Assembly (NCBI GenBank): GCA_946965045.2 | Contig: OX337231.1 | Span: 186,001 to 250,000, forward strand | Length of the DNA: 64,000 bases | DNA from: Epithemia pelagica | Taxonomy: Eukaryota > Bacillariophyta > Bacillariophyceae > Surirellales > Surirellaceae | Direction: 5' to 3' | The notes under the pieces: model-generated | Told to the model about the DNA's origin: nothing | The model's database searches: none | What the model saw: the letters and a program-made list of their open reading frames with translations, nothing else | In this document: positions 19,754 through 29,453 of the stretch, in pieces | Layout: each line of letters starts with the position of its first letter | Numbering within the stretch: the stretch's first letter is position 1 | Program-made: the position numbers and the translations under genes

Positions 19754-22700
19754 TTACGTGAAGGAAGTGGACACACGAAGGTCGGAGGAGTCTAGTTGCA
19801 ACACCGATTCCGTCATGTTCAGTATTTCACCATATTTCTGCTCCAACAACTCCACCTTGCGAGCCGCACCCCAATCCGTATAATACTGGACCGCCTTTTT
19901 CATGTAAAAACCGGCATCGCCCAACATATCCTGAGACATTAAATAGGTGGCGTACCGTTCATTCGCAATCCCGGCATCTTGCAAAAAACCACCTCGTGCC
20001 GCGGCCGAAATTGCTTGTTTGTATGCTTTGCCAATTTGTTTCTTGAGTTGCTTCACAACAGCCTCCTCGGCATCCAAAATCAACAACTCATGCACCAAAT
20101 TAATTGCTCCCGAACGAACCCACTTGGCAATCGTAGACCGCGCTTTCCGTGCTGCCTTCAAATAACGCGCTTGACCCGTCTTGATGGCCGTTGCATACAA
20201 GCACAAGGCCCGTGAAAATGGTTCCTTCCCAAAATAGGCGGCACCAGACCAAATCTTGTAAAACTCGTCACCAAATGCCATGGCCACATCCGCGCCCTTT
20301 TCATACTCCGAAAAGTAGGCACACAAGTTGCATATGTGCAACGAACTGTTGGTCTTGTAGATTACCATATGTCGTTCTACATCAATTCCATGCATTGCCG
20401 TACCGGTCAAGGTCGTGGTTTGCTGATTGTAGGGTGCACCCATCAAATTCAACACCTTTTGCCACAAGAGACGCAGTCCCAGTACATGAGGATGCAATTT
20501 GAGCTTTTCCAGTTGAGAAATGTAGTTGCGCAAGTCTTCATCCAGATCGGGTAGTTTGTGTCCTCCTGAGAAGAATTCACAAATGGAAAAGAACAAGATG
20601 GACATGGCAGCTCCGCCAATATTTCCCGAAAGAATACCGACACGATAGGCCTCCAAGTAGTTTGTGCGACATGTTCGCAATGGTTTCACCCAACCCAATA
20701 CGAATGAGCTCAGCTTTTGCAAGGTACTTGCTTTGGTAAAGTTGGAGCCTAATCGCTTCTCAATGTTGAGGGCAATTTCACCAATTTTCATGGCCGTTTT
20801 CCAATCACCATATTCGTGCATCAGCACGTTCGCAAACGACGCAAACCCAGAAGCTGTATACGGGGTTAATCCGTACTTTTTGGTCCATCGAACGCATTTA
20901 CAGCACAACAATACGTAGAGGGGCTTGTTCTTGGAATCCAAACAAAACGATGCCGCTTTGAGCATGAAGGCAATCGCTTCACGCTTGGCCGGATCCGTGA
21001 TCATGGACATGTTTTCAACTTCTTCGGCAACCGGCAAGTACTTTCGTTTGGTTTCTCGAATCGTCACAAGGGCGCTGAATTTTTGCATGGTTCGTCTTCG
21101 AGGAAGTGTACAACCCAATTCATCCAATGTATCAAGAAAGATAGACCATAACTCGTCATACTTGCCGTTGCTGTACAATCGTTCCACAATGGTATGGTTT
21201 ACTCGCATTTTGTCCAACACGGGAATAATCTCTTGACGTCGGACTTCTCGGCAGTACCAATCCGACTTTTCACTATTCCCGGCGCATTCCTCGGCTTCCG
21301 CTCCCGTCGTATACAGTGACATGGTTAACTTGGGATGTTCTTCCCACATGTCTGTACGATTCAAACACAAGATACCCTTTTCCACATAGTGAATCGAGGT
21401 ATTGAAGGCCGACAAATCGCGAGCTTTCATTGCGGCTGACGCATTGAGTTCGCCCATTTCCACACCATCGTACATGCCATCGTTCAGCAAATCCGTCACC
21501 ACAAACAACATGTTGTCCAGTTCCTTTTGCGGCAGATTCTCGTACAAGCATTTGCCAATTTCACAACGAAAGTCACTTGATTCGTCGTCCGGCATGAGCA
21601 TCAAGGCCGTTTCTTGGACGGTATCGTGTACAAACCGATACGATGATTCCCCAATGGGTTCAATCAACATCTCGCGCTGAGCCACATCCAACAGCTCATC
21701 CACACCTTCCGAAGTGCCATTGTACTTGTCTTGGAGGTACAACCACAAGAGTTTGAGAGTCGCCGTATGGAAAATATTGCCCAAACTGGCCGCGACTGAC
21801 AAGAGTAGGACCATGCCATCTGGATACTTGTCGATTTTCATTTTGATCATGTTGACCACATTGAAGGTTGCGGCTGTTCCCTTTTCCAGTTTTCCTTCAT
21901 CCCATGACCACTGAAAGCTGCCGACATCAAACACCAATATATCAATTTCGTGCAAGAGCATCAAGAATTCCTTGACAAAAAAGACATTGCCCAAGGTTCG
22001 CTTGTAACACACTTTGGCCAATCCCTCCGCCTTTTCGGGGGTCACCGACAGGAGTTCGACGAGCATTTCATTGACAGATTCTTGTGGCAAATTTCCAATC
22101 TCCAATTCGGTAAAGGTAAAATCACGAGTGGCATGGTTGCTTCGGTTCCCACTCGAGCCGGGCGCCGCTGCGGCTTGATATTCGGGAATGGCCCGTCTCA
22201 GTGGATGAGTGTCGTCCACTTCGTCACTGCGGTAGCATCCGATAATGAGAATATTGGGAATGGCAATATCCGAGACAATGGCCTTGATCATATCCAAAGA
22301 ACTTTGATCGGCCCATTGCAAATCGTCCAACAACATGACAATGGGGCCCAGTCGACCGGCCATGACCCGCAAAAAATTCCGCATGGCAAATTGCAAGAGA
22401 GACTTGGCTTGACTGGCATCAATTTCCACCTTGGGTGTCGATTCGGTAGGATTCTCATGATTGGAATCTTGACTGGTTTCCGATTCCCATACACGGAGGC
22501 CGCCCATTAGTATACCGGCGGGTTGTTGGTCCTCCTCCTCGGCGAGAAAATTTTGTACTTGTGCGGCATCGTGATGAAAGCGTGACACACTGCTCCGCAA
22601 TCGCCGTTTTCGGCCTCCGCCACCACCCACCAGACCAGTGGTCGTACCAACGCCCGTGCCAGTCCCCAGTCCACCTTGTGCGGTAAAGGAGGGTTGTTGT

Positions 22701-24745
22701 TTCATGGCTTTGATACTTCGACGCATGTCTCGTCGTGTCGTTTGCACAAACGACGTTCGTTTGGTACTTTTTCGTGAGACTTCGGATGGTTGGTCTCCTC
22801 CGCCTTCTTCGGGAATGGAGGTATCCCGAATGGTCAAAATCACATACAAGAGAGGAATCAAATGATCCAACAAATTGAGCAGAGGTTTGTCAATGGTCAA
22901 CAAGAGTTCGTGTCGCAACGCAATCAAGTGTTGCAGGCGATCTTCCTTGGAAATGCCCGTGGTGGATCCATACAAGACGTGACGGCACAATTCATTGCAG
23001 GCAATGCCAATGCCAGCCAAGGGTTGATCCTTGACTTTAATGTCATGTTTGCCCGTGACAAAAATACCACTCCCAAACGTTGACGACAATGACGACGACG
23101 ACGAGGATGACACGGAGCCACCGCCACTAGAGGATGGTGGTACATAGGCACCCGCATTGGTGGACGATGACGACGACAAGTGATAACTTGCGGATTGTCG
23201 TTGGGGTTGGGGTCGTCGCAATCGTCGTGTTGGATCCTTGAGGGTGGCGGCCAAACTAGATTTGCCCGCACCCGAAGGACCACTCAACAAGACCAATTCT
23301 CGGGGTGGTGGCGGCGGTGGTGAGGTTGACGACGACGATGATGATGCAGATGGTTTGGTACTGGGATCCCAGGCACTGTTGTGGTTGGAGGATATTGATG
23401 ACGAGGATTGTTGTTGATTCATGCGATGCAAACAGTCCAACAAGACTTGCTTTTCCTGGTTCCGTCCAATCAAGCCCAGGGATTCAAATTTCAATCGATT
23501 CATGGAACTCAAGGCCGAGGCCAACTTTTTCTTTTTTTGCGTTTCCAAACTGGATCGAACCAAGGTGACTTCGGGTACAATCATGCTGGACCGGGGAGAC
23601 GAGGGCAAGGTGGTGGACAATGCCGACATGGAAGACGCATCCCCCGACGAACCCGCGCTGTGTTGACTCGTCAAGGAAGCACCATGTGCCCGATTACTAT
23701 ACAACGATCGTCGATGTCGACGTTGGCGCAAACTGGGAGATTCGTGCAAAAAGTCCATGGACAAGTTGTGGTTGGTGTGGTTGGGCGTATAGAACGAAAT
23801 GGTTTCCGTCAAACCATCGTCGGCACCGTGTTGTTGGGAATCATGACTGCTCCGTCGTCGACGCGATTTGGACAAGCGGCGTTGCGGTGGGGGCAAGACA
23901 CTGTCCGAAACGGACCGACCAGCAGCCGTCGACGATGATGACGACAATTCCGGAGCATGATCTTCAGGTGTCGCATCCACCGCCAAGGTGGCGTCCGACA
24001 TGGAAAAGCGCAAACTACTCGGTTCTTCCAAGGTTTCCATGGTCCCTCGTCGTTGACTTCCATTGGTGGTATTGCTCCGATCCGAACTGCGCATCAACAA
24101 GGATCGTCGTCGAAAGGAACGATTCTCCACCATGAATTCGCTGCTATTGGTCGTCGTAGATGTATCATCCTCCTTTGGATTCGTGTCATTTCTGTTGGAC
24201 GAGGAAGCAGCAGCAGATTCGTCTGGTTTCGATGCGGCACTTGTCGTAGCAGAAGCAGCAGCTACAGGGATTGGAGTGGTATCTTGTGGGGGTGGTATTG
24301 ATTCCACTCTCGTTGTGGATGTTGTGGGTGTGCTTCCTTGTGCGGAGGGGTCTGATGTTGGTAGTGGAGGTGCGTTGGTAGAAGGAGGAGGAGGCACGGC
24401 CGTCGAGGACAAGCCTGGATGCTCAGGGTGGAGGTGCAAAGGGCTCGACGACGACGAATTGGTTGGAGGGTTGTTGTGGTTGTTGTCACCAACATTCTCT
24501 ATTGTTTCCACAGAATCGAACCGAATCAAATCGACCTCTGATGGAGATGGCGTTTCCTCTGGGTCTACCAACACAATGAGATTGTCGTCGTCTGGATCGT
24601 CGTTGTCCTGCTCAGAATGTGGTGCTTGTTCGGGTCGTCGTCGTTGTAATGGCGCATCCTCCTGGTAGTGGTTGCTGTCTCCTTGTTTACTAGGTGCTGC
24701 ATCCACCGAGATGCTATCACGACTCGCTCCTGCATCTGGATCCAT
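19754..24745 (-). CDS. STAND/AAA_16-type ATPase, paralogue D
   Basis: This is a 1,663-residue intronless ORF with an ATG start (MDPDAGASRDS). The N-terminal 390 residues are disordered and Ser/Thr/Pro-rich. The conserved entry block (PEVTLVRSSLETQKKKK, FESLGLIGRNQE) precedes Walker A SGPSGAGKSS near residue 488. Walker B is VMLLDDLQWADQSS near 802, followed by LIIGCYRSDEVDDTHP. Long poly-Ser and Gly-rich inserts separate the two motifs. The helical C-terminal half (residues 860-1663) matches the other copies throughout. All motifs are intact, so D is probably the functional partner of pseudogene C; in two tracts the two genes are almost identical at the nucleotide level. The function as a STAND-type switch is inferred from domain order. 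Confidence 0.85.
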   Translation of the reverse strand: MDPDAGASRDSISVDAAPSKQGDSNHYQEDAPLQRRRPEQAPHSEQDNDDPDDDNLIVLVDPEETPSPSEVDLIRFDSVETIENVGDNNHNNPPTNSSSSSPLHLHPEHPGLSSTAVPPPPSTNAPPLPTSDPSAQGSTPTTSTTRVESIPPPQDTTPIPVAAASATTSAASKPDESAAASSSNRNDTNPKEDDTSTTTNSSEFMVENRSFRRRSLLMRSSDRSNTTNGSQRRGTMETLEEPSSLRFSMSDATLAVDATPEDHAPELSSSSSTAAGRSVSDSVLPPPQRRLSKSRRRRSSHDSQQHGADDGLTETISFYTPNHTNHNLSMDFLHESPSLRQRRHRRSLYSNRAHGASLTSQHSAGSSGDASSMSALSTTLPSSPRSSMIVPEVTLVRSSLETQKKKKLASALSSMNRLKFESLGLIGRNQEKQVLLDCLHRMNQQQSSSSISSNHNSAWDPSTKPSASSSSSSTSPPPPPPRELVLLSGPSGAGKSSLAATLKDPTRRLRRPQPQRQSASYHLSSSSSTNAGAYVPPSSSGGGSVSSSSSSSLSSTFGSGIFVTGKHDIKVKDQPLAGIGIACNELCRHVLYGSTTGISKEDRLQHLIALRHELLLTIDKPLLNLLDHLIPLLYVILTIRDTSIPEEGGGDQPSEVSRKSTKRTSFVQTTRRDMRRSIKAMKQQPSFTAQGGLGTGTGVGTTTGLVGGGGGRKRRLRSSVSRFHHDAAQVQNFLAEEEDQQPAGILMGGLRVWESETSQDSNHENPTESTPKVEIDASQAKSLLQFAMRNFLRVMAGRLGPIVMLLDDLQWADQSSLDMIKAIVSDIAIPNILIIGCYRSDEVDDTHPLRRAIPEYQAAAAPGSSGNRSNHATRDFTFTELEIGNLPQESVNEMLVELLSVTPEKAEGLAKVCYKRTLGNVFFVKEFLMLLHEIDILVFDVGSFQWSWDEGKLEKGTAATFNVVNMIKMKIDKYPDGMVLLLSVAASLGNIFHTATLKLLWLYLQDKYNGTSEGVDELLDVAQREMLIEPIGESSYRFVHDTVQETALMLMPDDESSDFRCEIGKCLYENLPQKELDNMLFVVTDLLNDGMYDGVEMGELNASAAMKARDLSAFNTSIHYVEKGILCLNRTDMWEEHPKLTMSLYTTGAEAEECAGNSEKSDWYCREVRRQEIIPVLDKMRVNHTIVERLYSNGKYDELWSIFLDTLDELGCTLPRRRTMQKFSALVTIRETKRKYLPVAEEVENMSMITDPAKREAIAFMLKAASFCLDSKNKPLYVLLCCKCVRWTKKYGLTPYTASGFASFANVLMHEYGDWKTAMKIGEIALNIEKRLGSNFTKASTLQKLSSFVLGWVKPLRTCRTNYLEAYRVGILSGNIGGAAMSILFFSICEFFSGGHKLPDLDEDLRNYISQLEKLKLHPHVLGLRLLWQKVLNLMGAPYNQQTTTLTGTAMHGIDVERHMVIYKTNSSLHICNLCAYFSEYEKGADVAMAFGDEFYKIWSGAAYFGKEPFSRALCLYATAIKTGQARYLKAARKARSTIAKWVRSGAINLVHELLILDAEEAVVKQLKKQIGKAYKQAISAAARGGFLQDAGIANERYATYLMSQDMLGDAGFYMKKAVQYYTDWGAARKVELLEQKYGEILNMTESVLQLDSSDLRVSTSFT

Positions 24746-25856
24746 TTTGTGAGAGTGACGACGGTGTAAAGATGGAGAGAGACTGCGACAATGGAATGAA
24801 CTGGTCTCCCTACATGCATGTGCGTCTTGTTGTTGGTTTGGTTGCTATTGTTGGTTTGGGTTGCAAAATTCCAAAATTTCCGCCACACAGTCAGTAGTCA
24901 GTAGCCTCTACTCCTAGGAGTATTATTTTATACTCCTATAAATCTACCATAGCAGAGTCATAGATAGAAAGGCGACGACGTGGTGCGTCGGTTTCGGCAT
25001 GGAACTTCCACTACCCGTATAGGTTTCTCACTTCCAATTGCTACACAGAGGATACCATTCGGAAGTGATTGAGACGCTCGGAAATTGCTCAACGAAGGTC
25101 CACGAGCTTCCGTGGGGTTCGGCGAAAACGACTAGGAGTAGGAAACGGGCACAAAAGAGGGGGCGTCTACTGTTCCGGCAAAACACTACCCATAGCTCGT
25201 ACCCACGAACACTCTCTAATCTTCATAAGAATGACATTGACTCTATGAGGTCAGGGAGTCTGGACCAGGGGCTACCCCGGAATGCGAACTCAGAAATACG
25301 GGTTCTCAGACCTATCTTTGGAATCCCAGTGACAATCCGGCCAAGAAATCTGTCGAGAACATGAGCAGCTACTGCCTATGCCTAGTACCTAGAGTCTATG
25401 TGGCCTTTGGAAGCATCTTTGGCAAATCGCCATGTCTACTACCCACCGAACTATCGTAGAGAGAGGCACTTCCTAGACGTATATTCTGTTGGTGGAGGCT
25501 GTCGCTGTCTCTGGTTGCCGGGCGAGTGGATACTATTGTACCTAGGTAGACTCTCCCCTCGCATGTGTCTATTTCATTCAACCCCTAGGAGTTGTAGTTC
25601 AAGGAGGAGAGGTCTTTTCGTCGAATGCATCCCTTCCTAAAGAGACGACTCCCTACGACGACAACGACAAGTTCGACCAACTTCACACACAACCTCAAGA
25701 GTCGATTCTCACACACACAAAAAGAGAGAAAAGAGAGGATCTTTTAACAGGCGAGAAAGAGAGAAAAGGGAGGATCTTAACAGGCGAGTAATGTATACAA
25801 TACTACTATGTATAGAATCCAATGGTTCGTCGTGGGCAACACCAACAATGACTGGC
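24746..25856. other. Intergenic, 1.1 kb
   Basis: This separates the 5' end of STAND copy D from the 3' end of the oxygenase gene. Open frames such as 25038-25364 (+) have no protein-like pattern. At 25720-25790 there is an AGAGAAA-rich patch with the repeated block GGCGAGAAAGAGAGAAAA / GGCGAGTAA. No gene or RNA was recognised. Confidence 0.45.
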
Positions 25857-27433
25857 TCATGCTTCTTCTTCCTCCTCCTCTTCGTCTTCATCATCTTCTT
25901 CTTCCTCCTCCTCCTCTTCGTCGTCGTCGTAGTCTTCCTCTTCCTCAAAGTCTTCTTCGTCTTCGTCCTCCGCTCCTTGATAGTCGGGCAACAAGTGGGG
26001 AAATTGATGGCGAAATTGTTGCTGGCTGGGTCGGGAATATCCCAATGGGACATGGGGCAAGTCCCACAATTCGGTAACCAGCACACGTCGTTGTCCGGCC
26101 GTGATTGGCGTAATGCCATGCGAAGCTTCGGAATAAAAGACGACGGCGGAATATTGCGGCACCTTGAATTGGACACTGGACGATTTCAAGGTAAAGGCGC
26201 CGCCCTCGTAGTCGTTGGGATCCGACAGGGCAATGCTGACGGTATACAAGGATTCGGAATCGACGTGCAAGCCCAACCGACCCGTGGTATGATAGTCGAG
26301 CAATTCGGCCGTTCGTAGGCCGAGCGTCGAGGGATGCGGCATGGCCCATTCACCACGATACATGTTGGGACGCGTTCGAACGCGTTCGTCAAAGGTGGCA
26401 CCGGAATTCCATGCCGCATGGGCATGCGCCAAGTGAATGGCGTGGTACAAGGCATGCACAATGCCGGGCAAGTAGCGTTGCACCAAACCGGCCAAAAAGG
26501 TGACATGATTGCCGCCCATGTCCTTGTACAAGCCATATTTCTCGTCGACTTCTTCATTGCCAAAGGGACGTTCTTGATAAAAGGGCAACTCGTGGGGCAA
26601 CAAGTCTTGAATACACGTGTGCAAGGCCTGCACATGCCAGGCTTGACAGTCTGTCACGGCCTTATCAATCACCACCAAGTCACCTGAGCAATCAAAGAAC
26701 AAGAGCAAGAAGAAAACGATACAAACAAAGAAAGCGAGGGAGAGAGAGAGAGAGGAGAGAAAGAGAGAGAGGAGAGAAAGAGTATGAGTCATACAAGAGA
26801 GGATCCTTTTGTTGTTTGGGTGGTGTACGTACCTTCGTCGACATGGGTATAGAGACTGACGGCTCGGGGGCCTTGATGGTCGTCATGGTCGTCGACGTGA
26901 CAGTTGGCGGGCAGTGCTTCGTGTCGTTGTCGCTGCAAACAGGTTTGCAGTTGGTCATCCATGTCCTGTTCGCGCCACCATTGTTGCCAATACCCGACAT
27001 AGTCGACCGTGCGTCGATTCGAATCGTTGGGATCGCGGCGCCATTCCACTTCGACCGTGGGGGCCATCCAGTCTTGGACGCCCAAGGCCCCTAAACAGGA
27101 CGCTTCGTCCAATGTCAGGTCGTCGTCCTTGTCCTTGTCATTCACCGCCGACCGCCAGGTGGGATTGGCCCGACAGGCGGCCGCCAAACGATTTCGTTTG
27201 GTTTCGTCGTCTTGCATGCTGTCATTGTCGGTGGTGGTATCTTCTGCTTGTTCTTCGGGTGGTTGTGGTTGTGTCTCCTCGCTCACGACATGAACCTCTC
27301 CCCGAGCGTCCATGGCCGCGACACCTGTCAGCACGGCAGTAGAGCAGGCTGGAAGCAGCAGGGCCAGCACGACGAGCAGCCAGGACATGGTGGTGGTGGT
27401 TCTGTTGTTGTGGTTCGTTGTTCTCGTCGTCAT
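25857..27433 (-). CDS. 2-oxoglutarate/Fe(II) oxygenase, prolyl-hydroxylase-like, two exons
   Basis: Exon 1 is 27433-26833 and exon 2 is 26683-25857; together 1,428 bp (475 residues) in frame. The 149-bp intron starts GTACGTAC, ends TGCTCAG and is pyrimidine-rich on the coding strand. The splice joins THVDEG to DLVVIDKAV. The N-terminus carries a signal peptide (MSWLLVVLALLLPACS), so a secretory-pathway location is likely. The double-stranded beta-helix shows the metal triad HVD near residue 341 (LGLHVDSES) and the distal His near 388 (EASHGITP), with an Arg about ten residues on (GQRRVLVTEL) suited to bind 2-oxoglutarate. This places it with the P4H-like oxygenases; the substrate is unknown. 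The last 40 residues are almost all Glu/Asp, which is unusual and may bind cations or serve as a retention region. Confidence 0.82.
26684..26832 (-). other. Intron of the oxygenase gene
   Basis: 149 bp with a GTACGT donor and a TGCTCAG acceptor. The coding strand is CT-rich with many TCTCTC runs, partly echoing the AGAGAG repeats of the chromate transporter intron. Confidence 0.82.
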
Positions 27434-28453
27434 TTTGTCTCTCCAAGCAATGTATGTCTTTCGGAAACGACGACCGCAAGATCACAACCGCAAAGCTTCT
27501 TTGTTCGGTGTCTCGTCGTCGTATTTCGTATCTTGTATAGACTTTGCTCTCTAGAATCAGATCCCCCAGACACGATCTCATCGCCGGCCACACGATTCGA
27601 CCCGTGCAATCCCCTACAGAGAATACGACGGCGCGCCGCCATGGTCCCGTGCTTCCAAAGACACTCCCCACTCACACCATACAATAACAGGCGACTGTCT
27701 GTGACCAGTGTCTATGTCTTTGCTCCCGCTTGAGTCGTGTGTGAGTCCCCGCGGGACTGTCTCCAGCGGTTCCGGACGATCCAATCTTTCGACAAATCGA
27801 TGTAAATGGTCACATGGAAGCGCTCAAGTGTAACGGCAGTCCGAAAGAGTCACGACAATCGGGTGGGATCGCGCGAGGCGGTCGGCGCAGAATCACAACA
27901 CAAAGCGCATCCATTCGATCCCTCTATTCTCTACTACGGTAGATACGGAGAGAGCTAGCTAGCTAGAGGAGTAGAGAGAGCACTCGTTTGGTTCGATCTA
28001 GAGAACGTAGTTACCGATTGCAACCTCAAGCTCTAGCTAGAGCATGACAACGACCCATCCAATCATCCAAACCGGCCAACACACAAGCAGCGAGTCGTTT
28101 GTCTCTACTCTACTACGTTCGTTCGATCTACTACGAACCGAATCGTCGTCGTCCTTGTCGACGTGTCGTGCCGTTCTAGATTCCCCAGTGCGTACCAATG
28201 GGATCTAGAAAGGCGGGTCGTCCCGAGTTAGTTTGGGAGGATCCATTCGATCCCAACAATTGTCCTCCTCCTCGTGCACACATGCACATTGCCTCGAATG
28301 CCCTTTTTCTCTGTCTCTCGTTCCAGACGCACCACACTACTACCTACATGAGGGGGAATGTGTGTATGTCCAACACCATGGAATGGATCCATCCACGAGC
28401 ATCTTGTTGTTGTTGTTGTTGTTTGGGGGGAGATGGGCTCACAGACACATGTA

Positions 28454-28482
28454 GACACACACACACACACACACACACACCA
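28454..28482. repeat. (AC)n microsatellite
   Basis: About 14 uninterrupted AC dinucleotides. Confidence 0.95.
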
Positions 28483-28559
28483 AGAAGTACCGTATTCGTC
28501 GAATGCGCCTCCGACAATTCCCAAGTCCTCGGGTCCATCCGACAAGCATTTCTGTCTCC

Positions 28560-29050
28560 CAACCAACCAACGACTCCCTCTATAGTATATCCCCCATTTG
28601 GTTGGTAGGAGCCACCCTTGTCGTCGTCCCCCAACGGAACTCGTAGTGCAATGCCGCGCACAAGGTGCTGGTTCGGTCCTAGTCTAGGGGCAACGCGGGA
28701 TGTGTCAGCCTCTCCCAACCACAACCAACGACTCCTCCATTCCTTGTTGCTAGGAGATCCGTCGTCCCCCAACGGGACTCTCGTAGTGCGATGTGGGGCA
28801 GGCTTTTGGTTCGGCAAATCTGGTGGTGGTTGCAATGGGGGAAGTCATACTCGGTGGGTGCGATGCTCGTGTCCCCCATTCTTCTTTGGAACCACACAAC
28901 CAAGTAATAGGAGAACTGTGGATACGTGGTGGTTTGGTTGGGCGAGAGGATCTTCTTCTCCCCCACAGTGTGCCACAGATGGTCGTGTCCCCCAACGGGA
29001 CTGTTTGTGTGGTACCCCCAATCGAGGTAGTCCCGTTGGCGTCCTTCGTA
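28560..29050. repeat. Diverged tandem repeat, unit about 140-150 bp
   Basis: Recurring blocks in the same order: CAACCAACGACTCC at 28567 and 28728; TCGTCCCCCAACGGRACTC at about 28624 and 28762, with a third, shorter match (GTCCCCCAACGGGACT) near 28986; GTAGTGC then TGGTTCGG about 30-40 bp on in the first two units. The third unit is strongly diverged. The array is non-coding. Confidence 0.65.
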
Positions 29051-29453
29051 TAACTGGGTACGGCAATCTACGCACCACAAACTTAGAGAGCCAAGTGAGG
29101 GTGTTCATTCTCGTTCTGTCTCTCTCGTTTGGCCTCATAAATTTGCAACCCGAGTCATTTTTCGTGGCAGCCGCCGAGTCTCTCCCTCTATTACAGCAGT
29201 GAATTGTTGGTGTGGTTTGCCCTTGGCAAAACAAAGAATACAAGGTACGTTGCAGTGTTGCAGTGTTGCAGTGTGGTTCACACCACACTAGTAGAGTCTG
29301 CATCAGTCTTTTTCTTCTTCGATTGGTGGAATGGTGATGGCACAGTGTCGTGTTCCCACAAGGTACAAGATCGACTTGGTTTCTCATTGATTCCTTTGCT
29401 CTTGCGTGTGCGGTTCTTTGGCAGTGCATTGTTTGTTTCGTAGCAGTATCATC

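Larger units (their letters stand above)
27434..29453. other. Divergent intergenic region, 2 kb, with local repeats
   Basis: This lies between the oxygenase (-) and the glycosyltransferase (+), so it probably carries both promoters. It has stacked CTAG motifs near 27955-27970 (GAGCTAGCTAGCTAGAGG), an AC microsatellite at 28454-28482, and a diverged tandem array at 28560-29050. Long ORFs across 28600-29900 on the minus strand are codon-bias shadows. No RNA gene was recognised. Confidence 0.5.

Noticed and set aside
25038-25364. A 108-codon plus-strand frame in the 24.7-25.9 kb gap
   Set aside because: The composition is not protein-like, there are no neighbours in frame, and no motif is visible.
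27950-27975. CTAGCTAG stack as an origin or binding array
   Set aside because: Short self-complementary runs of this kind recur by chance and nothing around it supports a function.
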